64,000 nucleotides of DNA from Priestia filamentosa. Its GTDB lineage: Bacteria; Bacillota; Bacilli; Bacillales; Bacillaceae_H. Shown here one piece after another: positions 34,562 to 43,271 of this stretch (position 1 is its first letter; the number at the start of each line of letters is the position of its first letter). The notes under the pieces are model-generated. The model saw only the letters and a list, made by a program, of their open reading frames with translations. It was not told the origin of the DNA and did not search any database. The DNA lies in the NCBI RefSeq assembly GCF_900177535.1, contig NZ_FXAJ01000011.1, positions 1 to 64,000 of the forward strand, given 5' to 3'. Both the position numbers and the translations under genes were made by a program.

Positions 34562-35653
34562 TTATTTCTTTTTCTTATTTGTTGAATTCTTATTATTTTC
34601 CTCTTTTTCAGAAGCAGTAATATCTGTATCTTTGACTTGATTATCTGGTTTCTGATCGTCTATTGAGTCTGCAACCTTTTCAAGCTCTTCGATAACAGGG
34701 GAAGTTTTCACTTTAAGGTGGGCTTCTCTTTTCTTGTTGTTGGTTGAAAGTGTAACCTTTTCCTCTTTTGGAGCCTTAGGAGCAAGTGCAGTAGCAGCTT
34801 CTTGCTGACTTTGGTCTACGGACTTAGCCACGTTTTGATACATTTCAGAGTCAGCAAGTTCGGGAACCGCGGTAGATTCTGATTGTTCAACTCGCGCTTC
34901 TTCCTTTCGGATAGTATCTTTCATCTCTTTAATCTCTTGAATTTTACGCTTGCCGATAATCACTTCTTCCACAACTACAGGTCTTTTGGTTACTTCAATT
35001 CGTTCCTCCATAATCGGAATACGAATGATCTCATTCTCTGTCAATGGGCTGCCATCGTGCTGACCGTCTACGACTGGGCGGCGTTCTACATAGGCTTCCT
35101 CACGGATAACTGGAACTTGGATAGTTCTTTGTTCTTCTACAATTTCCTTACGAAGTTGTACTCCCCCAGTCTGAACAAGTTCTTTCCTTACATCAAGTTG
35201 TTCTTCGCGAAGTTGCACTGCCTTATGCTCCTCTGTCTCATATGGAGCCTCCCTAACCGTGGTATATGAAGGAATTGTTTGAGTTTTATCCACATCAATT
35301 AAGACAAGGATTTTCCCTTGATCTACATCCGTTTCACACTGTTTCGCGGTAAAATCTTGAATGCCCATTCTAACAAGTTTTGAAGTTAGACCCCCAGCCT
35401 GTGTTTTAGTCATTCCACCTGTCATCATGGTAAGAAAGCTGTCCATCATGACACCTGCCAACGAACTTATAGCCGGTGTGCCGGCCTCTATCATTACATC
35501 AGTTTCGGCTCTTAACCGCAGAGTATTATACCTATCCTTTGCTACTACTATTATATCTGTCTCACGATACCCTTGACGTTTTAACCCCTTAATTGCATGT
35601 ATTACTTCTTGCTCCGAATAAAAGGTACCCACAACTCGTTTTCTTATGCCCAT
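34562..35653 (-). CDS. YflT/YsnF-domain general stress protein
   Basis: 363 residues. The N-terminal YflT-type domain (RVVGTFYSEQEVIHAIKGLK, about 5-115) is followed by a YsnF/DUF2382 domain (about 140-250) with repeated strands such as VQLREEQLDVRKELVQTGGV and RIPIMEERIEVTKRPVVVEE. The last 110 residues are charged, low-complexity tail. Such proteins belong to the Bacillus general stress response; the biochemical role is unknown. A sigma-B-type promoter lies about 75-100 bases upstream (35729-35754). Confidence 0.85.
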   Translation of the reverse strand: MGIRKRVVGTFYSEQEVIHAIKGLKRQGYRETDIIVVAKDRYNTLRLRAETDVMIEAGTPAISSLAGVMMDSFLTMMTGGMTKTQAGGLTSKLVRMGIQDFTAKQCETDVDQGKILVLIDVDKTQTIPSYTTVREAPYETEEHKAVQLREEQLDVRKELVQTGGVQLRKEIVEEQRTIQVPVIREEAYVERRPVVDGQHDGSPLTENEIIRIPIMEERIEVTKRPVVVEEVIIGKRKIQEIKEMKDTIRKEEARVEQSESTAVPELADSEMYQNVAKSVDQSQQEAATALAPKAPKEEKVTLSTNNKKREAHLKVKTSPVIEELEKVADSIDDQKPDNQVKDTDITASEKEENNKNSTNKKKK

Positions 35654-36144
35654 TATCCCATCCCCTTAAAATTTAATTAAACGCAAACTATCACTTACAT
35701 TTAATTCCACTTTCTTTATGTATATTATGTACCCAGCAGTTTTTTATTTAAAACCCGATAAGAGTGACTGTGTATATAATACCTAAATTCTAAAAGGTAG
35801 AAGAATAAGGGTTTTTGAAAATGGTTTAAATTACGGAAATACCTTTATCACATATTTATTTCTAGTAAGAATAAATGATAAAATTTATTTTTTAATAAAT
35901 AAGGTTTTGATTTTACATATATAATATACATACTAAAAAAGAAAAAACTCCTAGCGCTTTTATAAAATAGGAGTCTTTTCTTTGAGGAGGATAATTGTTC
36001 TTTTTATTTATCAAAAAACATGGATTTATGAAGTGTTTTTAATCAGATTTCATTACAAAGCTACATCTAGAAAGTAGTATGTATTTACAGCAGAATCGAA
36101 GAAGCAACCTTGAAATGTTTTTCTCTAACAATTATACAGGAATA
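35654..36144. other. Intergenic region
   Basis: It contains the sigma-B-type promoter (35729-35754) and a hairpin AAAACTCCTA/TAGGAGTCTTTT (35942-35981). The hairpin probably terminates the phosphodiesterase gene on the minus strand. Nothing else is seen. Confidence 0.5.
35729..35754 (-). promoter_or_regulatory. Sigma-B-type promoter of the YflT/YsnF gene
   Basis: On the minus strand, GTTTTA, a 14-base spacer and GGGTAC. Each hexamer has one mismatch to GTTTAA and GGGTAT. Confidence 0.65.
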
Positions 36145-36981
36145 CTAGTTTCTTGGATCTACATAATCCGGATAATCCGTAATTATTGCGTCAACTCCCA
36201 CATCTAATAAAAAATCCGCGGCTTCTTGACTACGTACTGTCCATGATCCAATTTTCATACCAAGGGAGTGAACTTGATTTACTAAATCTTCAGTAACAAT
36301 TCCATAGCTTGGGTTAAAATAATCAGCATAAGTTAAAAATTCTTGTAAGGCTTGTTCTGTTGCGTCTGCTCTTGAAGATGTTAAAACGCCAATTGGAACT
36401 TTGGGAAGAAGCTCATTCATTTTTTTCATTGATTCATGATTAAATGATTGGACAATTATTTTTTCATTTTGTGGTTTATCAAGATTTCGTTCTTTTAATT
36501 CTTTAGCTACATTTTCTTCAATTCCAGGATAAAGTTCTGGAGCTTTTAATTCTATTAATATTCCAATTCTCCCATGGTAACGATCAAGTATCTCATCAAA
36601 TGTTGGAATTTGTGCCCCGGCAAATTGCTCACCTTTCCAGCTACCTGCATCTAGGTTTCTTAGTTCTTTAAACGTGAAATTTCCAACCTTTCCAGATCCA
36701 TCCGTTGTACGATCAACGGTCGTATCATGGATAAGAACTAGTTTGCCATCCTTACTTCTTTGAACATCAATTTCAATATAGTCCGCCTTCATTTCTACTG
36801 CTTTATCAAAAGCAGCAATCGTATTTTCAGGAGCATATGCTGAGGCACCGCGATGGGCAACATTATCAACCTTTCTTAAATCCCCTGTTGTTTCTCCTGC
36901 AAAAGCCTGACTTAGTGGACTAAATAACAAAGTAAATGCTAATCCGGCACCTGCCAATAATTTTTTGTTCACTTTTTTCAT
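36145..36981 (-). CDS. glpQ: Glycerophosphodiester phosphodiesterase, secreted
   Basis: 278 residues from the ATG at 36981; a TTG two codons upstream is possible. The N-terminus is a signal peptide (LLAGAGLAFTLLFSPLSQAF, cut near AGETT). The catalytic GDPD motifs are VAHRGASAYAPENTIAAFD (His-Arg), EIDVQRSKDGKLVLIHD (Glu, Asp, second His) and LIELKAPELYPG (metal-site Glu, Lys). It hydrolyses glycerophosphodiesters to glycerol-3-phosphate outside the cell, releasing phosphate and glycerol from lipids or teichoic acids. I see no Pho box. Confidence 0.9.
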   Translation of the reverse strand: MKKVNKKLLAGAGLAFTLLFSPLSQAFAGETTGDLRKVDNVAHRGASAYAPENTIAAFDKAVEMKADYIEIDVQRSKDGKLVLIHDTTVDRTTDGSGKVGNFTFKELRNLDAGSWKGEQFAGAQIPTFDEILDRYHGRIGILIELKAPELYPGIEENVAKELKERNLDKPQNEKIIVQSFNHESMKKMNELLPKVPIGVLTSSRADATEQALQEFLTYADYFNPSYGIVTEDLVNQVHSLGMKIGSWTVRSQEAADFLLDVGVDAIITDYPDYVDPRN

Positions 36982-37833
36982 CCCCAATCTAAAATATGAA
37001 TACCAATATTATTTTAGAAAAAGAATGTTGTTGAAGTATGTAGTTATATTTACATCTACATAATGATTTTGTAAATAAAAGTAGACGATTTGACTTAATT
37101 TTATTTACAAACTTACTATTTATTAGAAAAACTAAGATTTCTCTACTATTTCTTACTGAACTGTTGGATTTCTATAATTAAGTAGAAACCCTTACAGTTT
37201 CTTAAGTGTATTATTTGAAATCCTTATCCCTTAAAAAGGAATTATTGTGCAAAAACCTCAAAATATCCAGGAATTCTAATCTGAAAAATAATTAACTCAA
37301 AGAATCTTATCAGCATTTGTTTTACTTAGATAACCGTGGCAATAATCGGAAAAAACTAAAGTATTTCATTGAATAAAGAACAAAAGTTCTTTATTTAATC
37401 CTTAGTTAACATGATTTTTGATTATAAGCCTCAAATTTTGCATTTAATGGATTATGCTTTGCAAAATAGAAAATAATTGCAAAATTTAATCCTATATTTG
37501 TGCGTTTTCATTGCAATAACTACTATAGGTCTGTGAGGTATTACTTATTTTTTCCTAAAACATCCTTGTCGTCCCTTTAATAAAAGACCAATCATATAAC
37601 TATATATGTATATGAAGCTACAAAATTGGTCATAATATTAATGTATTCCCCTATATATAGAAACCCTATGCTAATGCTGAGCAAAGGGTTTCTTTTTATT
37701 ACAGGAAATTCATCAGCGAGTAGTTATCATCCTGTTAATTAACGGAACCTACATAAATAGATTCTTAAATGTAATAAGATTTTGGGCTCCTCAAAGGATA
37801 ATTGCAGTAGATTTAGGAAAAGTCATTTAAGTT
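36982..37833. other. 0.85 kb region without genes
   Basis: AT-rich sequence with a family B repeat (37639-37704) and a possible hairpin GACCAAT/ATTGGTC (about 37586-37632). No ORF of quality. Confidence 0.4.
37639..37704. repeat. Dispersed repeat family B, copy 3
   Basis: TAATGTATTCCCCTATATAT then AGAAACCCTATGCTAATGCT and GAGCAAAGGGTTTCTTTTTA, ending TTACAGG. Arms AGAAACCC/GGGTTTCT. Confidence 0.75.
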
Positions 37834-38163
37834 TCAAATAATTACCACTAGGGATAGGAGCAAGCAGATTGTTGCAGGAATAACCGTTACAATATTTTGA
37901 TGAGCTCGAAATGTATGAGCCTGTATGGCCCCTATCATAAGAATTATAAATAGTAAGCCAGATCCTAAAACCAAGTATTGATTCCAAATACCAACAATCA
38001 TTCCTATTGCTCCAATAAGTTCAATAAGACCAATTACCGACACGAACCATAATGGATATTGATATTGCTGCCAGTGTTCAACTTGAAATGGTATACGAAA
38101 AAGTTTTATAACTCCTCCTATTAAAATAAAAACTGCTAAAATCACTTGCATAAAAGTTATCAT
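37834..38163 (-). CDS. DoxX-family membrane protein
   Basis: 109 residues with four hydrophobic helices (VILAVFILIGGVIKLF; LWFVSVIGLIELIGAIGMIV; YLVLGSGLLFIILMIGAIQA; VTVIPATICLLLSLVVII). The size and pattern fit DoxX-like proteins, some of which take part in redox or thiol homeostasis. No partner genes are adjacent. Confidence 0.8.
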   Translation of the reverse strand: MITFMQVILAVFILIGGVIKLFRIPFQVEHWQQYQYPLWFVSVIGLIELIGAIGMIVGIWNQYLVLGSGLLFIILMIGAIQAHTFRAHQNIVTVIPATICLLLSLVVII

Positions 38164-38653
38164 TTAGCCTTACACCTTTTAGAGATCGCGTTTAGAGATA
38201 TTTTTAAGTGAGGGTAAATGGATATATATTCATTGTTATATTTTATTCTTAACGAAGGAATATTAGGTTAATTTTATTTATAATATCTACAATTTCAATT
38301 TACTTAAAACATGATAGAGGTAATAAAAAAGCACAAACCTGTTAATTTCCACCGGATTTGTGCTTTGTCTTTTCACATAGTTCACCTTTTACATACGAGT
38401 TTTAAAATCTAACTGCATTTTCTCTAACATACCCAGATTGCCAATAACTACATCTTAAAAAATCCATAATATTACTTGTATACACCTATTTATGTAACAT
38501 TTTCAACCTATTGGAACCATAATATCTATCTAAAAAACTTATAAATTACAGAACAATATTATTAAGGATACAATTATATTAAGAATAGTGTTACAATATT
38601 GAAAAGTTTAAATTTATAAACATCATAGTGAGACTTAGATGGAGGGATTTATT
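38164..38653. other. Region upstream of ilvD
   Basis: It contains family A copy 7 (38306-38374). I looked for a T-box leader and saw no tRNA-binding T-box motif. Confidence 0.4.
38306..38374. repeat. Dispersed terminator-like repeat, family A copy 7
   Basis: AAAACATGATAGAGGTAATA then AAAAAAGCACAAACCTGTT, and ATTTGTGCTTTGTCTTTT. Arms AAAGCACAAA/TTTGTGCTTT. Confidence 0.75.
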
Positions 38654-40330
38654 TTGGCAGAACTACGTAGTAATATGATAAAAAAAGGATTTGACCGAGC
38701 ACCACATAGAAGCTTGCTTCGCGCTGCTGGCGTAAAAGAAGAGGATTTTAACAAACCGTTCATTGCTGTTGTCAATTCATATATTGATATTGTGCCTGGA
38801 CATGTACATTTACAAGAGTTTGGGAAAATTGTAAAAGAAGCAATTCGTGAAGCTGGCGGTGTTCCTTTTGAAATGAATACAATCGGTGTAGATGATGGTA
38901 TTGCGATGGGGCATATTGGGATGCGCTACTCATTACCAAGTCGTGAAATTATCGCGGATTCCGTAGAAACGGTTGTATCAGCACACTGGTTTGATGGCAT
39001 GGTCTGTATTCCAAACTGTGACAAAATCACACCGGGTATGATGATGGCTGCTATGCGTTTAAATATTCCGACGGTTTTTGTTAGTGGTGGCCCAATGGCA
39101 GCCGGTCGTACAAGTGATGGGCGAAAAATCTCCCTTTCTTCTGTATTTGAAGGTGTGGGTGCTTATCAGTCAGGGAACCTTGATGAAAAAGGTCTTCTAG
39201 AGCTTGAGCAGTTTGGATGCCCAACATGTGGATCTTGTTCCGGAATGTTCACTGCTAACTCTATGAACTGCTTAGCTGAGGCTCTTGGGCTAGCTCTGCC
39301 AGGGAACGGAACAATTTTAGCAGTAGCACCAGAGCGTAAAGAATTTGTTAAACGCTCAGCTACTCAGTTAATGAATTTAATTGATTTAGATTTAAAGCCG
39401 CGTGATATCGTGACAGAGAAAGCAATTGATAACGCATTTGCTCTTGATATGGCACTCGGTGGATCAACAAATACAGTTTTACATACGCTTGCCCTTGCAA
39501 ACGAAGCAGGTATAGATTATCCACTTGAACGAATCAATGAAGTAGCAGCGCGTGTACCGCATCTTTCAAAACTTGCGCCAGCATCAGACGTTCATATTGA
39601 AGATTTGCATGAAGCAGGTGGAGTATCTGCTGCATTAAATGAATTATCCAAAAAAGAAGGTACCCTTCACCTTGACGTTATGACGGTAACAGGAAAAACA
39701 CTTGGGGAAAACATCGCTGGTTGTGATGTGAAAGACAACAATGTTATTCATTCAATTGATAATCCGTTCTCAGAAAAGGGTGGACTTGCGGTGTTATTTG
39801 GTAACCTTGCTCCAGATGGTGCAATTATCAAAACAGGTGGTGTCCAAGGCGGAATTACTTCCCATGAGGGACCAGCGATTGTCTTTGACTCACAAGATGA
39901 AGCTTTAGCAGGTATTGCTGGGGGACAAGTCAAAGAAGGACATGTTGTTATCATTCGTTATGAGGGGCCAAAAGGCGGACCAGGTATGCCGGAAATGTTA
40001 GCACCTACTTCTCAAATTATGGGTATGGGCTTAGGAGCAAAAGTAGCGCTTGTAACAGACGGACGTTTTTCAGGTGCTTCCCGCGGTCTATCTATCGGCC
40101 ATGCTTCACCAGAAGCAGCAGAAGGTGGACCACTTGCATTTGTTCAAAACGGTGACCATATTGTCATTGACATTGAAAAGCGCACAATGGATGTTCAAGT
40201 TCCTGAGGAAGAATGGGAGCAACGAAAAGCAAACTGGAAAGGCTTTGAACCAAAAGTTAAAACAGGCTATTTAGCTCGTTATTCTAAGCTTGTTACATCT
40301 GCTAGCACTGGTGGTATCATGAAAATTTAA
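38654..40330 (+). CDS. ilvD: Dihydroxy-acid dehydratase
   Basis: The TTG at 38654, after GGAGGGAT, gives the standard N-terminus [20 protein letters not shown] and 558 residues; ATG at 38639 lies in the ribosome site. The Fe-S cysteines are in [12 protein letters not shown] and [18 protein letters not shown]. Active-site regions include [18 protein letters not shown] and [13 protein letters not shown]-like [17 protein letters not shown]. It makes the keto acid precursors of isoleucine and valine. The sequence is very close to Bacillus IlvD. It stands alone, without other ilv genes, on what looks like a plasmid; an extra copy or an acquired gene is likely. Confidence 0.97.
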   Translation: MAELRSNMIKKGFDRAPHRSLLRAAGVKEEDFNKPFIAVVNSYIDIVPGHVHLQEFGKIVKEAIREAGGVPFEMNTIGVDDGIAMGHIGMRYSLPSREIIADSVETVVSAHWFDGMVCIPNCDKITPGMMMAAMRLNIPTVFVSGGPMAAGRTSDGRKISLSSVFEGVGAYQSGNLDEKGLLELEQFGCPTCGSCSGMFTANSMNCLAEALGLALPGNGTILAVAPERKEFVKRSATQLMNLIDLDLKPRDIVTEKAIDNAFALDMALGGSTNTVLHTLALANEAGIDYPLERINEVAARVPHLSKLAPASDVHIEDLHEAGGVSAALNELSKKEGTLHLDVMTVTGKTLGENIAGCDVKDNNVIHSIDNPFSEKGGLAVLFGNLAPDGAIIKTGGVQGGITSHEGPAIVFDSQDEALAGIAGGQVKEGHVVIIRYEGPKGGPGMPEMLAPTSQIMGMGLGAKVALVTDGRFSGASRGLSIGHASPEAAEGGPLAFVQNGDHIVIDIEKRTMDVQVPEEEWEQRKANWKGFEPKVKTGYLARYSKLVTSASTGGIMKI

Positions 40331-40342
40331 ATTAACACATTA

Positions 40343-40397
40343 AGAGCCCCGTTAAAAACTCTAATAAAATTAGAGACTTTTTAACGGGGCTTTTTAT
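40343..40397 (+). terminator. Terminator of ilvD
   Basis: A long stem (AGCCCCGTTAAAAA with TTTTTAACGGGGCT, and an inner CTCTA/TAGAG) followed by a T run. Confidence 0.9.
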
Positions 40398-40469
40398 TTA
40401 AGCCTTTATTTAAATGTTCACGTAGAGTTAGAGATGAACCAATGCCTTTCTTCTTTAAACAAAAAATAT

Positions 40470-42194
40470 CTACCGGAATAAATTAGTTTTAGCAAGTTCC
40501 ACCAGCTTATTTCCGTTACCGTTAAGAACTGCTTTAAGCATCCAAAGCGTAAATCCATTAGCTTGCTCAAATTTAATTTTAGGAGGAAGAGCCAACTCCT
40601 GACGGTTTACAAGAACATCTAATAGAACGGGCCCCTTATGTTGAAAAGCTTGTTTTATGGAACTCTCAAGATCAGCTGGATCCTCTACACGAATTCCTTC
40701 AATCCCCATAGCTTGTGCTACAGACGCTAAATTAGGGTTTTCTAACCCAGTTCCTGTCTCCAAATAACCAGCAGCCTTCATTTCAAGTTCAACAAAACTC
40801 AAAGATCTATTATTAAAAACAATAATCTTAACCGGTAATTTGTGCTGACGTAGTGTCAATAAATCCCCCATTAACATAGAAAGACCACCATCACCCGATA
40901 GAGCAATCACTTGTCTTTCTGGATTGGCACATTGTGCTCCGATAGCTTGTGGCATTGCATTTGCCATTGTTCCATGGTTGAATGAACCCAGTAACCGCCT
41001 TTTCCCATTCATTTCAAGGTAACGGGCGGCCCATAGAGTCGGTGTCCCAACATCGCATGTAAATACAGCATCTTCATCAGCAAGGTCACTTACCATTTTT
41101 GTGAGGTATTGAGGGTGGATTGGTGTTTGTCCTGGCTTTCCAATTGCCAGATTATCAAGATCTTTACGAACATCCTGATAATTTGATACAAATTTATCTA
41201 GATGATGAGAGTCATGCTGTTCAGTTAGATAAGGAAGTAATGATTCAATTGTATACTTAACATCACCACAAAGGCCTAAGGTTAAAGCTGCTCGCCGTCC
41301 AAGATGCTCAGGTCGAATATCTACCTGAAGAATGGCAGCTTTCTTAGGGAAGAATTGCCTGTATGGAAAGTCAGTACCAAGCATTAGCAATACATCGCAG
41401 TCCATCATAGCATGAAATCCTGATGAATAACCGATGAGACCAGTCAGTCCAACGGAGTAAGGATTATCATACTCAAGGTATTCTTTCCCCCTAAGAGCAA
41501 TAACCATAGGAGACTTTAGTTTATCACACAACTGCATTAACTGTTCATGTGCACCTTCACAACCAGCTCCACATAACAGTGTGATTTTCTTTCCATTATT
41601 AAGGTACTCAGCAAGTTTTTTTAGTTCAGTATCAGATGGTCGAACGACTGGCTGAGTCACATGCATCACTTGTTCTGGAACAGATTCTTCATCAGGTAAT
41701 GCTGCGACATCACCAGGGAGAACAAGAACTGAAACCCCTTGTTTAGAAATAGCATGCTGCAATGCAATTGTTACTAAACGAGGCATTTGTTCCGGTCTCG
41801 TTATAACTTCACTGAAATGACTACACTCTTTAAAAAGCTGCTCTGGATGTGTCTGTTGAAAATATTCACTTCCAATTTCGTTACTTGGGATATGTGCAGC
41901 AATAGCTAGAACAGGAATACGGCTGCGATGACAATCGTATAATCCATTGATTAGATGAAGGTTCCCAGGACCACTACTTCCTGCACAAACGGCAATGCTT
42001 TCACTGAGTAGAGAATCGGAACCAGCAGCAAAGGCTGCAACCTCTTCATGACGAACGCCAATCCATTCAATTTTTTCAGAACGTCTTATAGAATCCAAAA
42101 CAGCATTTAGTGAATCCCCTACGATACCGTAAATTCTTTTAACCCCAGCTTGTAATAATGATTCAATCAATAAGTCTGCAATGGTTTGCTTCAT
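40470..42194 (-). CDS. Pyruvate oxidase-type ThDP enzyme (PoxB/YdaP-like)
   Basis: 574 residues with the three ThDP-enzyme domains. The N-terminal Pyr domain has the catalytic Glu in WIGVRHEEVAAFAAGSDS (about residues 40-57). The middle domain binds FAD. The C-terminal PP domain has the ThDP motif IALSGDGGLSMLMGDLLTLR followed by IIVFNNRSL. The match is to Bacillus YdaP and E. coli PoxB, which decarboxylate pyruvate to acetate and pass electrons to quinone or oxygen. YdaP is sigma-B-dependent in B. subtilis, but I find no good sigma-B promoter here. An acetolactate synthase-like role is less likely. Confidence 0.85.
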   Translation of the reverse strand: MKQTIADLLIESLLQAGVKRIYGIVGDSLNAVLDSIRRSEKIEWIGVRHEEVAAFAAGSDSLLSESIAVCAGSSGPGNLHLINGLYDCHRSRIPVLAIAAHIPSNEIGSEYFQQTHPEQLFKECSHFSEVITRPEQMPRLVTIALQHAISKQGVSVLVLPGDVAALPDEESVPEQVMHVTQPVVRPSDTELKKLAEYLNNGKKITLLCGAGCEGAHEQLMQLCDKLKSPMVIALRGKEYLEYDNPYSVGLTGLIGYSSGFHAMMDCDVLLMLGTDFPYRQFFPKKAAILQVDIRPEHLGRRAALTLGLCGDVKYTIESLLPYLTEQHDSHHLDKFVSNYQDVRKDLDNLAIGKPGQTPIHPQYLTKMVSDLADEDAVFTCDVGTPTLWAARYLEMNGKRRLLGSFNHGTMANAMPQAIGAQCANPERQVIALSGDGGLSMLMGDLLTLRQHKLPVKIIVFNNRSLSFVELEMKAAGYLETGTGLENPNLASVAQAMGIEGIRVEDPADLESSIKQAFQHKGPVLLDVLVNRQELALPPKIKFEQANGFTLWMLKAVLNGNGNKLVELAKTNLFR

Positions 42195-42597
42195 CTTTTC
42201 CTCCTGTATTTTGCTAGAAATGTTATTTACAATCTATCCATCACTCTTTTCTTTTTAGTATGACCTAGATCATTAGAAAAATTCTCAATTGCTTTTAGGG
42301 GTGAAATAAAATTTGATATCTTTTTCACATTATTCCTTTTTCTAATTATCTTCTTTGAAATAACAACTAATGCTTTCTGGAGTATTCCTTACCCTTTCTA
42401 CAAACGTCCTTATCGTACTTTTAGTTCTCTTTAGCATATAAATCAATTGCTATTACTCTATATAAATAGCTTTCTTTAAACAATAGTCATACCCATAGCA
42501 AAGACCGCCCAATATCCATTAGTGTATAAGGCGGTCTTATGTATATTTATGACTTATGATTATTCGCTTTTTCACGACAATATTCCAGTCTATATTT
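42195..42597. other. Intergenic region with repeat family C
   Basis: Apart from family C copy 2 (42479-42549) I see nothing. It separates the metabolic genes from the plasmid backbone. Confidence 0.4.
42479..42549. repeat. Dispersed repeat family C, copy 2
   Basis: CAATAGTCATACCCATAGCA then AAGACCGCC, and GGCGGTCTTATGTATATT. The AAGACCGCC/GGCGGTCTT stem is perfect and probably works as a terminator. Confidence 0.65.
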
Positions 42598-42810
42598 CTA
42601 GATATCAAAAAAGTCATCGACTCTGGCTTTCCGATCTACTTTTCTAACTGCTTGCATAACTCTCTTCAAAGTAGGAGTTGTAGGAGTTCTACGTCCTGCA
42701 CAAATATCACTAATGGTGTTACGGGAAAGTTTTGTTTCAATTACCAACCATTCCTGTTTTAATCCCTTTTGGTCAAGCCACTTACCTATTTTACTACGCT
42801 TTTTTGCCAT
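42598..42810 (-). CDS. XRE-family helix-turn-helix regulator
   Basis: 70 residues from the ATG at 42810, after GGAGTGA. The single domain is a Cro/C1-type HTH (WLDQKGLKQEWLVIETKLSR, then NTISDICAGRRTPTTPTLKR). It is divergent from the FtsK-like set and probably controls that backbone operon or itself. The Bacillus family with GRRTPTTPT in the recognition region is common near plasmid genes. Confidence 0.88.
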   Translation of the reverse strand: MAKKRSKIGKWLDQKGLKQEWLVIETKLSRNTISDICAGRRTPTTPTLKRVMQAVRKVDRKARVDDFFDI

Positions 42811-42973
42811 CACTGTTCACTCCATTGTATTAATCTTTATCAATCAGTATGAACAATTTTTTGAATCCACAAACAAAGTTTTCTTAATCCTATTAAAAAG
42901 TTTTTTAAAACAAGGTAAGTTGAACAAGCCATGCAACATACAATCGACTATACCTACTTAGGAGGAGGTCCAT

Positions 42974-43150
42974 ATGGTTACAGTCTTGGGAACAAGCATG
43001 GTGTTATTTGCGCTGATTTATGCAGAGAAAAAAGGATGGGTGGACAAAGAGAAAGTAAGAGTGGTCATGCAGGTTGGAATGAACGCTGGTATCTTAGGGA
43101 GCTTGCTTTATTTTTTATATACCTTGTCTGCTTTCCTTCCTTTCTTATGA
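42974..43150 (+). CDS. Small membrane protein at the head of the FtsK-like operon (58 aa)
   Basis: The ATG at 42974 follows a strong GGAGGAGG. The 58 residues begin MVTVLGTSMVLFALIYAEKK, with a charged middle (KGWVDKEKVRVVMQ) and a second hydrophobic helix (AGILGSLLYFLYTLSAFLPF): a two-helix hairpin protein. It is followed after 121 bases by the FtsK-like gene. I do not recognise the family. It could anchor or assist the ATPase at the membrane (inference). Confidence 0.65.
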   Translation: MVTVLGTSMVLFALIYAEKKGWVDKEKVRVVMQVGMNAGILGSLLYFLYTLSAFLPFL

Positions 43151-43271
43151 CCAGGATTCCGACCAGGCTGGAAGGAAAAAAGGAATAGGCTAGTCACTAT
43201 AAGGATGGCATTTGGAAGCTTCCTTTTTTAAGGAACTATTTCTAAAAGATAAGGAAGAAGGAGTGAGAACG

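Noticed and set aside
35673-35690. Second sigma-B-like box, GTTTAA-N12-GGGATG, just before the YflT/YsnF start
   Set aside because: The GGGG part is the ribosome binding site and the start codon is too close; the promoter at 35729-35754 is better placed.
38164-38653. T-box or leucine-type leader before ilvD
   Set aside because: No T-box motif, specifier stem or leader peptide was found; only a dispersed repeat.
42931-43188. 85-codon plus-strand frame before the FtsK-like gene
   Set aside because: The other frame (42974-43150) has the strong ribosome site at the correct distance and encodes a sensible two-helix membrane protein.
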